A stretch of DNA of 64,000 bases from Acidobacteriota bacterium (GTDB lineage Bacteria > Acidobacteriota > Terriglobia > Acidiferrales > UBA7541). The translations under genes were made by a program, and so were the position numbers. This document shows, piece by piece, positions 32,548 to 41,123 of the stretch (position 1 is the stretch's first letter; each line of letters starts with the position of its first letter). The notes below the pieces were generated by a model. That model had not been told where the DNA came from, ran no database searches, and saw only the letters and a list, made by a program, of their open reading frames with translations. Location: NCBI GenBank assembly GCA_013289855.1, contig JABCZD010000003.1, forward strand, positions 474,222 through 538,221, written 5' to 3'.

Positions 32548-34116
32548 CTAAGATGCAGCGCGATAGAGTCGTGCCTGTTGTGGACTCAACACAATTTCGT
32601 GGGATTTATATTCAGTTATTCCTCCACCAGCAATGCGCTCTGCAAGAAGTCGAGCGGACAGGACCCCAGTCGATCTGTTGATGGTGAGCAGATTGAGGGA
32701 CATGAAAGGACGCTTGTCGGTTGTTTTCACCTTTCCCACGCTGCTACCACAACCGATTACCGGAATGCCTGCGGGAGTTGGGTCCAGCCTTGGTATGTGC
32801 TTGTGACCGTGGAGCACCGCAGCGCACTGTCTTTGCTCCACAAACCCGACAAAGTCCGTCGCATCCTCGAGTTCGTCAGTCGTATCGAAAGCGCTGCCCA
32901 AAACGCGCTCATAGAAGGGGCGAGCGTACCAGTCAGGAACTTTGACGGGAATCGGATGATGGTGCAGTGCCGCAATCACTATGTAGTCGTGTTGGCCGCG
33001 GCACCTAGAATCTAGAGCTGTGCCCATATCTAGTAGTTGCCTTTCCCCAATGAAACCACGAGCAAGCCTGCCGCCTCGCACAGAGTCAAAGCAAGCAACG
33101 CCAAGTCGAAGATCATCGAACCATCGCACCGAACCGGATTGATTCTCGATTTGCATCGCCTGTCGCAGATTCTCAGACAAATAGCCATCGTTTCTGACGT
33201 CATGGTTTCCCAGAAGTAGAATTGGAGATTCAGTACCTAATCTCGCGAGCAAACCCACAAAAGCTCGTACGCGATCCAAATTGTCCTCGGTCGGGGAGTC
33301 CATCAGGTCACCGCTAACAAGCGGAATCACCCGTCGACCGTTCTCATCCAGATCGTCAACAACACCAGACAGAATGGCCTCGATTCTTGGAAGGCGCATC
33401 GAAGCCTCCCGAGAACCAAGATGAATGTCGCTAAGATGGACAATCGTCACACGCGATGCTGATGCTGAAGAGACTTGAGGAAATTCTCGGTAGTATTGCG
33501 TCTTCAGCAATTCCAAATCGACTCCGATGGTCGTGCTCAAGTGTGAGAAAATCCAATGCGCCTGACGCTGGACAATCGCAGTTGAATCGCTCGAAAGAGG
33601 CAAGAAAGCTGAGTCTGTTTTCGTCCAAAACAAAACTCCAGGCCATTCTGTTGATGCAGCAAGTGCTGTCCGAAAAGCAGGAAAGACATCCGTAAGCGAG
33701 AACACCCGATCGGGAGGATCTTCCATCTGGAGAACGAGACCAGGATCTTCTGGCCTAATGAATATCAATTCCTGCAGAAACTTCTTCGAACACATCAATC
33801 GATCTACGGGGGAATTGGTTCCGGAAGGAACCAATAGTGCCGTCCAGGGCCTATCTCCCAGGAATCGGCGCAAATCGGCTAGAACTTTAGGGGAAGGCTT
33901 TCCTTCAGGTCGGATGAGTAGCTCAGTCCTGCGCAGGACATCATCAAATCTTTGCCGCCCCCCAGGAGAAGAATAGAAGCGCTCTCTGAGGCCCGAGACA
34001 AAATATCGGAGCGCTTCGCGCTCTTCCCATTCGTTCTCGAGCTTGGGTATCGGCATCCGCTCGTCGAGCACGTGCGCGAGCCAATTCGCAATCCGCAGAT
34101 CAAACCGTAAACCCAT
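32548..34116 (-). CDS. Calcineurin-like metallophosphoesterase with N-terminal extension
   Basis: A 522-residue protein. The N-terminal 240 residues match no domain I recognise. The phosphoesterase core follows, with all five family motifs: DxH in VHLSDIHLG, GD in VSGDLMD, GNHD in LLGNHDVR, a His in ALHHHPIPV and GHKH near the end. This fold hydrolyses phosphodiesters in nucleic acids, nucleotides or phosphoproteins. The ATG at 34116 was chosen; an upstream start at 34203 would add a poorly conserved stretch. It is first in a two-gene unit with the PD-(D/E)XK-like gene. Confidence 0.75.
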   Translation of the reverse strand: MGLRFDLRIANWLAHVLDERMPIPKLENEWEEREALRYFVSGLRERFYSSPGGRQRFDDVLRRTELLIRPEGKPSPKVLADLRRFLGDRPWTALLVPSGTNSPVDRLMCSKKFLQELIFIRPEDPGLVLQMEDPPDRVFSLTDVFPAFRTALAASTEWPGVLFWTKTDSAFLPLSSDSTAIVQRQAHWIFSHLSTTIGVDLELLKTQYYREFPQVSSASASRVTIVHLSDIHLGSREASMRLPRIEAILSGVVDDLDENGRRVIPLVSGDLMDSPTEDNLDRVRAFVGLLARLGTESPILLLGNHDVRNDGYLSENLRQAMQIENQSGSVRWFDDLRLGVACFDSVRGGRLARGFIGERQLLDMGTALDSRCRGQHDYIVIAALHHHPIPVKVPDWYARPFYERVLGSAFDTTDELEDATDFVGFVEQRQCAAVLHGHKHIPRLDPTPAGIPVIGCGSSVGKVKTTDKRPFMSLNLLTINRSTGVLSARLLAERIAGGGITEYKSHEIVLSPQQARLYRAAS

Positions 34117-34390
34117 GGTTATGGTGTTATTGGAAGGCTGACCTAGACTACAACATTGGCGAAGATACAGCGTCAAGAATTTTGTTCTTTTTTGCGCTCC
34201 CACGCACCGTTTTCGCGGCGTGCCGTAGTCTTGCCGTCATTCATGCGGAAAAATTTCAGGTCGCAATCTTCCCTCCCCCCTCTTCCCATCGTTCATAGCA
34301 AGGACTATCTGTTAGGAACCCGCTGAACAACCTCGCGAAGATGTTGATCGGGGTCAAAAGAACGTCCGAGCCGTGCTACATACGAAGGCT

Positions 34391-35293
34391 TTAATGTGCC
34401 TTCTTCGAGACACGAGCGACCAACTCGTCCAATCTAGAAAGCAAAAGCTTTAGGATGGGAGACTCGTTCGACTTTTTGTAGCCGAGGACCAGCTCGACAG
34501 TCGGCGTGTCTCCCTTGAGAGGACGGCTCGTTACAGACCGAATGAGAAAGTTCTGGGCGTACGCAGGTAACAGCCCTACGCCGCCCGTCGACGCTATTAA
34601 GGACACTCCCATGACGACGTGCTCCGTCTCGTGAGCTGGCGTGATATTGATTCCGGACCGCTTCAAGTAATCGTCGATGACCGCACGCAGCACAGGAGCC
34701 GTGTGCGACACGCCCACGAACGTCTCGCCCACTAGATCCCCAGGACTGATGGTTTTGCGCGCAGCGAGACGGTGGTCACTCGGCAAGACCACCACCAAGG
34801 GCTCCTTGACGAGAGGACGGAACGCCAACTCTGGCACGCCTTGTTCGCGTCGAAGAAAAGCTGCATCGACGTTTCCCTTCAAAATGGCTTTGGCGAGCTG
34901 GGGCGAGTATTGACTCGATATCATCACGTCGATGTTAGGCAGTTCGTCGCGCAAGATCCGCAAGGCTTCGGGCATCCACGTCAATTCGTGTCCGGTCAGA
35001 AAGCCCATCGAGAAGCATGGCTTGGCTGGATGAGCGACCCGGCGAGCAGCTTCGGTTGCCGCTTCAACCTGCGATAGCACCGAACGGGCGTGTTCGAGAA
35101 AGGCTCGACCTGCGGGTGTCAGTTCGATACCGCGAGCGCGGCGCGTCAGGAGTTGGGCGCCCACCTCGTCCTCAAGATCTCGAATCTGCCGGCTCAACGA
35201 AGGTTGTGACGTGTGCAGCCTTTGCTCTGCTGCCACCGTCACACTTCCCGCCTCGGCGACCGCGACGAAGTAGCGGAGATGTCGTAATTCCAT
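34391..35293 (-). CDS. LysR-family transcriptional regulator
   Basis: A 300-residue regulator with the N-terminal LysR winged helix-turn-helix (LRYFVAVAEAGSVTVAAEQRLHTSQPSLSRQI) and an effector-binding domain resembling CatM/BenM types (GFLTGHELTWMPEALRIL). The ATG at 35293 has GGGAG 5 nt before it. It is divergent from the SDR gene at 35468 with a 174-bp shared spacer, the classic LysR layout, so it probably controls the SDR/GlcG genes in response to an aromatic or small acidic inducer (inferred). Confidence 0.87.
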   Translation of the reverse strand: MELRHLRYFVAVAEAGSVTVAAEQRLHTSQPSLSRQIRDLEDEVGAQLLTRRARGIELTPAGRAFLEHARSVLSQVEAATEAARRVAHPAKPCFSMGFLTGHELTWMPEALRILRDELPNIDVMISSQYSPQLAKAILKGNVDAAFLRREQGVPELAFRPLVKEPLVVVLPSDHRLAARKTISPGDLVGETFVGVSHTAPVLRAVIDDYLKRSGINITPAHETEHVVMGVSLIASTGGVGLLPAYAQNFLIRSVTSRPLKGDTPTVELVLGYKKSNESPILKLLLSRLDELVARVSKKAH

Positions 35294-35467
35294 TCTCACT
35301 CCCATGCTTGTAGAGCATTGCTCCCAGCTTAACAAAGTATGCTTCAGACGCGCTACCAACGGCTAGCATCGCCATCTAACGGGGTGATCTGAGTTATCCC
35401 AGAGCGGCTTGGTGGACGTCTCAGTCATGCCCAGTCTGCATGGGTCTAGATCAACGGAGGTAGAGTG

Positions 35468-36214
35468 ATGAGTTCCCCAGTTGTTTTGATTACCGGCGCG
35501 CTGACCGGCATCGGTCGCGCTGCCGCAGTAATCTTTGCGCAAGAAGGAGCACGTGTGGTTGTGTCCGGTCGTCGAGATAAACAAGGACAAGAGCTAGTTG
35601 CAGAGCTACAAGCGCTCGGAGCCGAGGCCATTTTTGTCCGTACGGATGTCCGCAAGGACGAGGACGTGCGCGATCTTGTGGACCAAGCCGTCAAGCGTTT
35701 CGGACGCCTGGATATTGCAGTCAACAATGCCGGGACGGAAGGCTTGCGCGGTCTCGTAACCGAACAGACCGCGGAGAGCTACGCGGCTACATTTGATACC
35801 AACGTACTCGGTGTGCTGTTGAGCATGAAGCACGAACTGCGGGTGATGCTGCCACAGGAGAGCGGAAGCATCGTCAATATCTCGTCGACCTATGGAAGTG
35901 TCGGCGCTGCTGGGGCGTCCGTTTATGTAGCCAGCAAACATGCAGTGGAGGGGCTGACAAAATCCGCTGCACTGGAAGTCGCGGGGACCGGAGTTCGGGT
36001 AAACGTAATCGCTGTGGGCACTACGGATACGGGCATGCTCACACGCTTCACCAACACAGATGAGAATAAGGCGGCGCTCGTCTTGACTGTACCCCTCAAG
36101 CGTCTGGCAACACCGGAGGAGATCGCTCACGTGATCGCCTTTGTTGCTTCGGCAAACGCGTCGTACATGACTGGCTCCTCTATCCCGGTGGATGGAGGAA
36201 AGCTGGCTCACTAA
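35468..36214 (+). CDS. Short-chain dehydrogenase/reductase
   Basis: A 248-residue classical SDR. The cofactor loop is TGALTGIG, the structural NNAG is at about residue 89, and the catalytic Ser...Tyr-x3-Lys is in SSTYGSV and YVASK. The Arg in VSGRRDK after beta-2 favours NADP. The ATG at 35468 has GGAGG 7 nt upstream. The leader and first codons closely match those of the metallo-beta-lactamase-fold gene at 39208. Its product heads the block divergent from the LysR gene. The substrate is unknown. Confidence 0.87.
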   Translation: MSSPVVLITGALTGIGRAAAVIFAQEGARVVVSGRRDKQGQELVAELQALGAEAIFVRTDVRKDEDVRDLVDQAVKRFGRLDIAVNNAGTEGLRGLVTEQTAESYAATFDTNVLGVLLSMKHELRVMLPQESGSIVNISSTYGSVGAAGASVYVASKHAVEGLTKSAALEVAGTGVRVNVIAVGTTDTGMLTRFTNTDENKAALVLTVPLKRLATPEEIAHVIAFVASANASYMTGSSIPVDGGKLAH

Positions 36215-36290
36215 TTCCAGGGCCGCCTCGAATGCGCGAAGTGGAGCGATCATCAACACGTAATACATATCAAGTGGAGGAAGGTGTCGA

Positions 36291-36737
36291 ATGGCTGACG
36301 TGGTGAAGAAACACAGCATCTCTTCTGAGCTAGCACAGAAAATGGTGGATGCAGCAGTGGCAAAAGCCAGAGAAATTGGCGTTAGCGAGAACGTAGCGAT
36401 TCTCGATGATGGCGGCAATCTCAAGGCCTTCAGCCGGATGGATGGGGCCCCGATCCCGACCATCGAGATGGCGCAGAACAAGGCGTATACAGCTTTGTTC
36501 GGCGTCTCCACGCAGGAGTTTTTCAACTTTATCCAAGGCGACCCGTCGCTTTTGGCCGGCATCCCCACGCTTGCGCGTATGGCGGCGTGGGGTGGAGGGT
36601 TTCCTATTAAGGTGGGCGGAGAAATCGTCGGGGCGATCGGGCTGAGCGGGGCGCCCACGGTGCAGAACGACATCGATTGCGCAAGAGCAGCCCTAGCGCT
36701 CGTATCCGATGCAGTGCCTGGTGAACTGAAAAGATAA
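36291..36737 (+). CDS. GlcG/HbpS-like protein
   Basis: A 148-residue single-domain protein of the GlcG/HbpS (DUF336) family. The family core is seen in VSENVAILDDGGNLKAFSRM, AQNKAYTALFGVST and GGFPIKVGGEIVGAIGLSGA. No signal peptide, so cytoplasmic. GlcG-like proteins often accompany dehydrogenases and are linked to heme or small-molecule binding; the role here is unknown. GGAGGAAGG precedes the ATG. It lies 76 bp after the SDR gene and probably belongs to the same transcript. Confidence 0.82.
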   Translation: MADVVKKHSISSELAQKMVDAAVAKAREIGVSENVAILDDGGNLKAFSRMDGAPIPTIEMAQNKAYTALFGVSTQEFFNFIQGDPSLLAGIPTLARMAAWGGGFPIKVGGEIVGAIGLSGAPTVQNDIDCARAALALVSDAVPGELKR

Positions 36738-36827
36738 TCCGAGTCGGCGGATATATGGCTGGAAGGAACCGCCTTGTAGGATTGGCAGCCAAACCGATCA
36801 TCGATCATTACGTAGGAGGACTAGACA

Positions 36828-36914
36828 GTGAGCACTTATGCGGCGACGACGGTTCCCACCCAGTTCGTTGAGGCGAACGGCATTCGTTTCGCGTATTGCC
36901 GCACAGTTGCTTGA
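36828..36914 (+). pseudogene. N-terminal scrap of an alpha/beta-hydrolase gene
   Basis: GTG 36828, with AGGAGGA 7 nt upstream, opens 28 codons (MSTYAATTVPTQFVEANGIR...). TQFVEANGIRFAY is the usual start of alpha/beta hydrolases found beside SDR genes. After RFAY the sequence switches to an AraC-type coding frame and a stop comes at once. Only the N-terminus remains, so the hydrolase was lost by recombination near 36892. Confidence 0.55.
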
Positions 36915-37050
36915 GGAAACCGACTTGCGACTCAGCGAGATCGCGTCGCGCGTCGGTTATCGATCGGAGTTATCGTTTAGCCGCGCTTTCAAGCTAGCTC
37001 GTGGAGTCTCGCCAATTCAGTACCGCCGCGCAACGCCGACTCGTTCGTGA
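36892..37050 (+). pseudogene. C-terminal fragment of an AraC-family regulator
   Basis: Bases 36892-37050 encode RIAAQLLEETDLRLSEIASR and VGYRSELSFSRAFKLARGVS then PIQYRR, the second helix-turn-helix of AraC/XylS regulators with the normal C-terminus. The ligand domain and first HTH are missing, and the fragment is joined directly to the hydrolase scrap in another frame. It is a gene remnant, not a working regulator. Confidence 0.7.
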
Positions 37051-37259
37051 CGGTCACAGACATGAGAAATGCGATCAGTCCAGCCACCGATGGGGATAGG
37101 CAGTGCCCCAATCGCGGCGGACTTGGGTACGAATGTGCGTAGCTCTCCGCGACACGCTGGACAGGACACACGTCGATGCCTTGTTTGCCAGCGTTTGTGC
37201 AACAATCGTGCACCAAGATTCTTTCGAGTCCGGCTCCTCGAACGCCCCAGCGAGTTTCA

Positions 37260-37748
37260 TTATGCCTTTGGCTGCGCCAGTGTCGCCTGCCCCACGTGAT
37301 AAGCAAGGTGCGCGGTTCTTCCGAGCAGAGCCGTGAATCGATTCCGATGCGGCTCCCTCTTGAAATCCTCTTCCGACACCGCAGTATGCCGCTGCGCCCA
37401 ATCCGAGGCCGAGAACTTCAAAAAACCGTCCCACAGCTTCTGATTGATTTCTTGCCACGCGGCTTTAAGCGATTGTCCCGAGACCGTCAGCTGTACGGAC
37501 TTGTCCGGGTTCGAGATGAACATGCCGTCGAATTCGGGATGAAGTCTTTCTCCAATCCCGAGCAGTGGTAAGAGTCCATCGTTCACCGCCGCAAGATGGC
37601 CCCAGAGATAAATCAGACGGTTTTTTCCTGGAGCAACTTCTTTCTCAAGTTGTTCTGGCGACAGAGCGCCGAACAGCTTGTCCGCACGTTCTACGTTTGA
37701 CTTCCATCCGCGGAGTGCCGAATCTACGAACGACATTTCTGTGGTCAT
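37260..37748 (-). CDS. DinB-superfamily protein
   Basis: A 162-residue four-helix-bundle protein. WGHLAAVNDGLLPLLG (about residue 50) and the C-terminal RTAHLAYHVGQ supply the three histidines typical of the DinB/YfiT metal site. Related proteins are thiol-dependent transferases or of unknown function. The ATG at 37748 was chosen because DinB proteins begin about here; in-frame upstream sequence to 37883 has no family match. Confidence 0.75.
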   Translation of the reverse strand: MTTEMSFVDSALRGWKSNVERADKLFGALSPEQLEKEVAPGKNRLIYLWGHLAAVNDGLLPLLGIGERLHPEFDGMFISNPDKSVQLTVSGQSLKAAWQEINQKLWDGFLKFSASDWAQRHTAVSEEDFKREPHRNRFTALLGRTAHLAYHVGQATLAQPKA

Positions 37749-37922
37749 TATTTTTACCTGCTTTCTATTTAGACGAATCACGCGATTCGGTAGCCCCGGC
37801 GGCGATTCGGGCGCCGCACGGTCGCCGAATCCATAGATCTTCTCCGATGGCCCTGCGGTAGTTGGCCGGGTTACCCTCTGCAAGATCGATTCGAGCGAGT
37901 GGCATGATAGGTTTCCTTTGCG

Positions 37923-38450
37923 TTACTGAATTGTGGACAGTGCATCAGCCTTCGCCCCGTCGAAACTCAAGTCATCGGTGGTTAGGGGGCCCCCGTTCTG
38001 CTGCTCGTCATAGTGATGCTCGTACACTACCCGCGACCCGCTCCATTTCCGGAGGGCCCGCCAAGTTACAGTACAAGTCCTGCCGGACACCCCGACCAAG
38101 TCGAGCGTCCACGCGGAATGCGTCTCGCTTGCTATATCTCCAGGAATTGCAATCTGTCGGATGGATATCAAAAGGCCACCGATTTCGGCCATTACGTGAA
38201 GCGGTACTAGGAAATTGAAGAGAAGTGAGCGCACTCTCTCCTTTCCACGGATCGGTTCTTCCACGGTTTCGCTGCTTACCTCGATATCGTCGGCGTAAAA
38301 GGCGTCGAAGATCTCAAGGTACTCTTCGAAGCCTTCGCTGATGTTAGCCTGGACGATGGCCGCATTTAGGGTGCGTTCTCGGGTCCGCGAACTTATAAAT
38401 GGATCAAGATCGATGTGATCGGCAGCGACGAAGCTCTGTTCCTTTGTCAT
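37923..38450 (-). CDS. SnoaL-like (NTF2-superfamily) protein
   Basis: A 175-residue protein with an NTF2-like pattern: helical start, then YADDIEVSSETVEEPIRGKERVR, a beta-rich second half (SETHSAWTLDLVGVSG, TCTVTWRALRKW) and VYEHHYDEQ near the C-terminus. Members include SnoaL-type cyclases, limonene-epoxide hydrolases and many unknowns. ATG 38450 has AGGAA 5 nt upstream. It is divergent from the Rrf2 gene at 38694, separated by 243 bp, and may be regulated by it. Confidence 0.65.
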   Translation of the reverse strand: MTKEQSFVAADHIDLDPFISSRTRERTLNAAIVQANISEGFEEYLEIFDAFYADDIEVSSETVEEPIRGKERVRSLLFNFLVPLHVMAEIGGLLISIRQIAIPGDIASETHSAWTLDLVGVSGRTCTVTWRALRKWSGSRVVYEHHYDEQQNGGPLTTDDLSFDGAKADALSTIQ

Positions 38451-38693
38451 TGAAGTTCCTCGATGTAGCAATCTGGATCGAAACGCATACTGCCGGTGTC
38501 TTGGCTCAGTCCTCAGTGAGCCGCACGTTCTAGCCGACCTGAAGCGCACGAAACCGTCTCGCACAATCAACCCTTCCTCGTCGCTTCGATGCTCGGAGAG
38601 GCCGATCGGTGTCAGTTATTTTGTGTTACCTCGCGATACAAAAAGATGCAACCAATTGTGATGTTGAGCATCACATATGGCGTAGGAGAAGGT

Positions 38694-39122
38694 ATGTCGG
38701 TGAAAAGCGTCCAATTTACGGTTGCCGCGCACATCATGGCTGCCCTAGGCTACTTCCACGGCGAGGAGATTTCCTCGGCGACCCTGGCCGACAGTGTGAA
38801 CGCCGACCCCACCTTCGTTCGAAAGTCGCTCTCCAAGCTCTCGAAAGCGGGCTTGGTCGTGACAAAACGCGGAAAGAGCGGAGCGAGCGTGCTTGCGCGT
38901 CCTCCGCGACAGATCACGCTGTTGGACATATACCGTGCCAGTATGGCGCCACCGGCGTTTGCGATTCACTCGTATCCGGTGGAGAAGAGGTGTCCGGTCA
39001 GCCGCAACCTCAAAGAATGCATGTCTGGAGTTCTTTCTCAAGCTCAGTACAGCTTCGAGAGGTCGCTCGCGAAAATAACCCTGGCCAATCTGGTTGGTCA
39101 GATCCGGGAAAAGGCGCATTGA
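38694..39122 (+). CDS. Rrf2-family transcriptional regulator
   Basis: A 142-residue winged-helix repressor. The Rrf2 DNA-binding part is VQFTVAAHIMAALGYF, ISSATLADSVNADPTFVRKS and LSKLSKAGLVVTKRGKSGA. Two cysteines (KRCPVS and KECMSG) lie where Rrf2 proteins place thiol or Fe-S ligands; the usual third is not evident, so it resembles redox-thiol YwnA-type members. The ATG at 38694 follows AGGAGAAGG. It precedes the metallo-beta-lactamase-fold genes and probably controls them or the divergent SnoaL gene. Confidence 0.82.
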   Translation: MSVKSVQFTVAAHIMAALGYFHGEEISSATLADSVNADPTFVRKSLSKLSKAGLVVTKRGKSGASVLARPPRQITLLDIYRASMAPPAFAIHSYPVEKRCPVSRNLKECMSGVLSQAQYSFERSLAKITLANLVGQIREKAH

Positions 39123-39207
39123 CTGTTTTTGATTTTAATTGTGCATATAAAAAGAACAATATATCAGGAGAACTAAGGGAATGATGACGACCAATGGAGG
39201 TAGAGCT

Positions 39208-40227
39208 ATGAGTTCACCGGTTGTTAGGAGTAGAAACGTATTCAAAAGAAAGTCACTGCGCTTCGCCGCCGCTTTCCTGTCAGCGCTGGCCGGCCTTGTC
39301 GCCGTTCCGAACGCAGCTCTGGCTGCCCCACACCAGCATCATGATCAGGTGCCGGGCTTCTACCGGGTGAAAGTCGGCGACCTCGAAGTGACGGCCCTAT
39401 ACGATGGCACCGGCGTATTCGATCCGCATTGGCTGAACGGAACGAAGGCTACGATGGATGGTGTTGTCAAGGCACTGCAGGAAGATCCGCACATGTTGGA
39501 TGTTGTTGATGGCGGCTTCCTCGTTAACACTGGCAAGCAGCGAATCCTCGTGGATGCGGGTGCCGGCACCTGGTGGGGTGGGGGAGCACTCGGGCGCTTG
39601 GAGGGCAGCCTCCGCAGCGCAGGCTACACGCCGGAAGAAGTCGACATCGTTTTGCTCACGCATCTCCATTCCGATCACGTCGGCGGCCTGACCACTCAGG
39701 ACGGAAAGCGCGTCTTTCCCAATGCCGATGTTTACGTCGCGAAGGCCGAAAGCGACTTTTGGTTGTCGCCGGAAATCGCTGCTAAGGCGCCGAAGGATGC
39801 GCAACCTTTCTTCCAGAGTGCGCAAGCCATCGCAGCGCCGTACATCAAGGCCGGTAAGTGGCACACGTTCAGTGGCTCCGAGCCAATCGTCGACGGCATG
39901 CAAATCGTCCCGCTGCATGGTCACACCCCGGGACATACCGGTTATGAATTTTCGTCAAAGGGACAAAAAATTCTGTTTTGGGGCGACATCATCCATGCAC
40001 AGCGAGTCCAACTGCAACATCCCGAGGTCACCGTGGTATTCGACATCGACCCGGCTGCGGCTGCGGCGACGCGGAATCAATTGCTGTCTAAGCTCGCGCG
40101 CGAGGATGTTTTGATCGCGGCGCCGCATACGTCATTGTTTCCTGCCCTGGGTCGCTTGCGCAAGGACGGTAGTGGGTATAGCTGGGTGCCGGTTGTATTT
40201 ACCGATCGATGGGATGAGAAGCAGTAA
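39208..40227 (+). CDS. Exported metallo-beta-lactamase-fold hydrolase
   Basis: A 339-residue protein with a signal peptide (LRFAAAFLSALAGLVAVPNAALA). The zinc motif is THLHSDHVGG, followed by the second-site residues in HGHTPGHTGYEF and WGDIIH. The fold is that of AttM/quorum-quenching and related hydrolases; the substrate is unknown. ATG 39208 has GGAGG 7 nt upstream; another ATG at 39181 is possible. The leader and first codons closely resemble those of the SDR at 35468. Its last base is shared with the next start (TAATG). Confidence 0.85.
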   Translation: MSSPVVRSRNVFKRKSLRFAAAFLSALAGLVAVPNAALAAPHQHHDQVPGFYRVKVGDLEVTALYDGTGVFDPHWLNGTKATMDGVVKALQEDPHMLDVVDGGFLVNTGKQRILVDAGAGTWWGGGALGRLEGSLRSAGYTPEEVDIVLLTHLHSDHVGGLTTQDGKRVFPNADVYVAKAESDFWLSPEIAAKAPKDAQPFFQSAQAIAAPYIKAGKWHTFSGSEPIVDGMQIVPLHGHTPGHTGYEFSSKGQKILFWGDIIHAQRVQLQHPEVTVVFDIDPAAAAATRNQLLSKLAREDVLIAAPHTSLFPALGRLRKDGSGYSWVPVVFTDRWDEKQ

Positions 40228-41093
40228 TGCTGCGGAGTACAGTGATGATCAGTCTCTTATTTCTGATTTCGCATCCATCTGCATTTGCGGGTGGTCGGCA
40301 CGGTTTTTCAATCAAGGTGTTCACCTCCCCCGACGATCAGTTTTGGGCTAACTCCGTGATTATCGAGGGAGAACATGAAGTGATGCTGGTCGACGCGCAG
40401 CTGACAAAAAACAACGCTGAAAAAGTACTACAGGAAATCAACGAGACTAAAAAGCCGCTGTCTATTATTTACATTACGCACGAGCATGCCGATCATTTTC
40501 TCGGCCTGGAGGTCTTTAAGGAGGCATACCCTGGGGTGAAGATTATTGCGAACTCTGCAGTAGTGGACCGAATCAACCAGGTCTACCAAGAGAAAATAGA
40601 GAAATGGCAAAAGATCTTCGGCTCAGGCGCAACCTCTCGCGTTGTTACGATCAGCAAATTCGACGGCAACTTTGTTGAATTTGAGGGCTCACAAATAGAG
40701 GTCCTTAAACACATCCGAGGCGACACCGATGAAAACACGATGCTTTGGATTCCTGGACAGAGAATTCTCATTGCCGGCGATGTCTTGTTCAATAACATGC
40801 ACGTTTACACCGCAGAAACGGACAGTAAAGCTAGAGGGAAATGGTTGAACTCATTAAATAAAATCAGAGAATTAAAACCTGCGGTTGTTATTCCTGGACA
40901 TAGCAAGGTTGGAGCTCCCCTTGACGCGAGTACCGCCGTAGATTTTACGGAAAACTATTTATTAGTTTTTGAGAAAGAACTCAAAACAGCCAAAGATTCG
41001 GACAGCTTTATCAACACCATGAAGGAAAGATTCCCATCCGCCGACCTCCTCTTGGCACTCGAACGGGGCGCGAAGGCTAATGTCAAACCTTGA
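40227..41093 (+). CDS. Exported metallo-beta-lactamase-fold hydrolase
   Basis: A 288-residue protein with an N-terminal signal peptide (MISLLFLISHPSAFAGG). The zinc site is THEHADHFLG, with later ligands in HIRGDTDENT, IAGDVLF and PGHSKVG. It resembles the protein at 43004-44014 over its whole length (VLVDAQLT versus VLVDTPIT, LKPAVVIPGHSKVG versus LKPRAVIAGHKRVG), so the two are paralogues. The start overlaps the previous stop by one base. Base use is more AT-rich than its neighbours, which hints at a separate origin. Substrate unknown. Confidence 0.85.
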   Translation: MLRSTVMISLLFLISHPSAFAGGRHGFSIKVFTSPDDQFWANSVIIEGEHEVMLVDAQLTKNNAEKVLQEINETKKPLSIIYITHEHADHFLGLEVFKEAYPGVKIIANSAVVDRINQVYQEKIEKWQKIFGSGATSRVVTISKFDGNFVEFEGSQIEVLKHIRGDTDENTMLWIPGQRILIAGDVLFNNMHVYTAETDSKARGKWLNSLNKIRELKPAVVIPGHSKVGAPLDASTAVDFTENYLLVFEKELKTAKDSDSFINTMKERFPSADLLLALERGAKANVKP

Positions 41094-41123
41094 CGAACAG
41101 TCGGATCAATCACCGCGAGCTGG

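Noticed and set aside
35606..36808. 400-codon open frame on the minus strand across the SDR and GlcG genes
   Set aside because: It is antisense to two genes with clear family motifs and good ribosome sites, and its translation has no recognisable domain.
37051..37259. Possible gene remnant between the AraC fragment and the DinB-like gene
   Set aside because: Several frames are open but none gives a recognisable motif; left unassigned.
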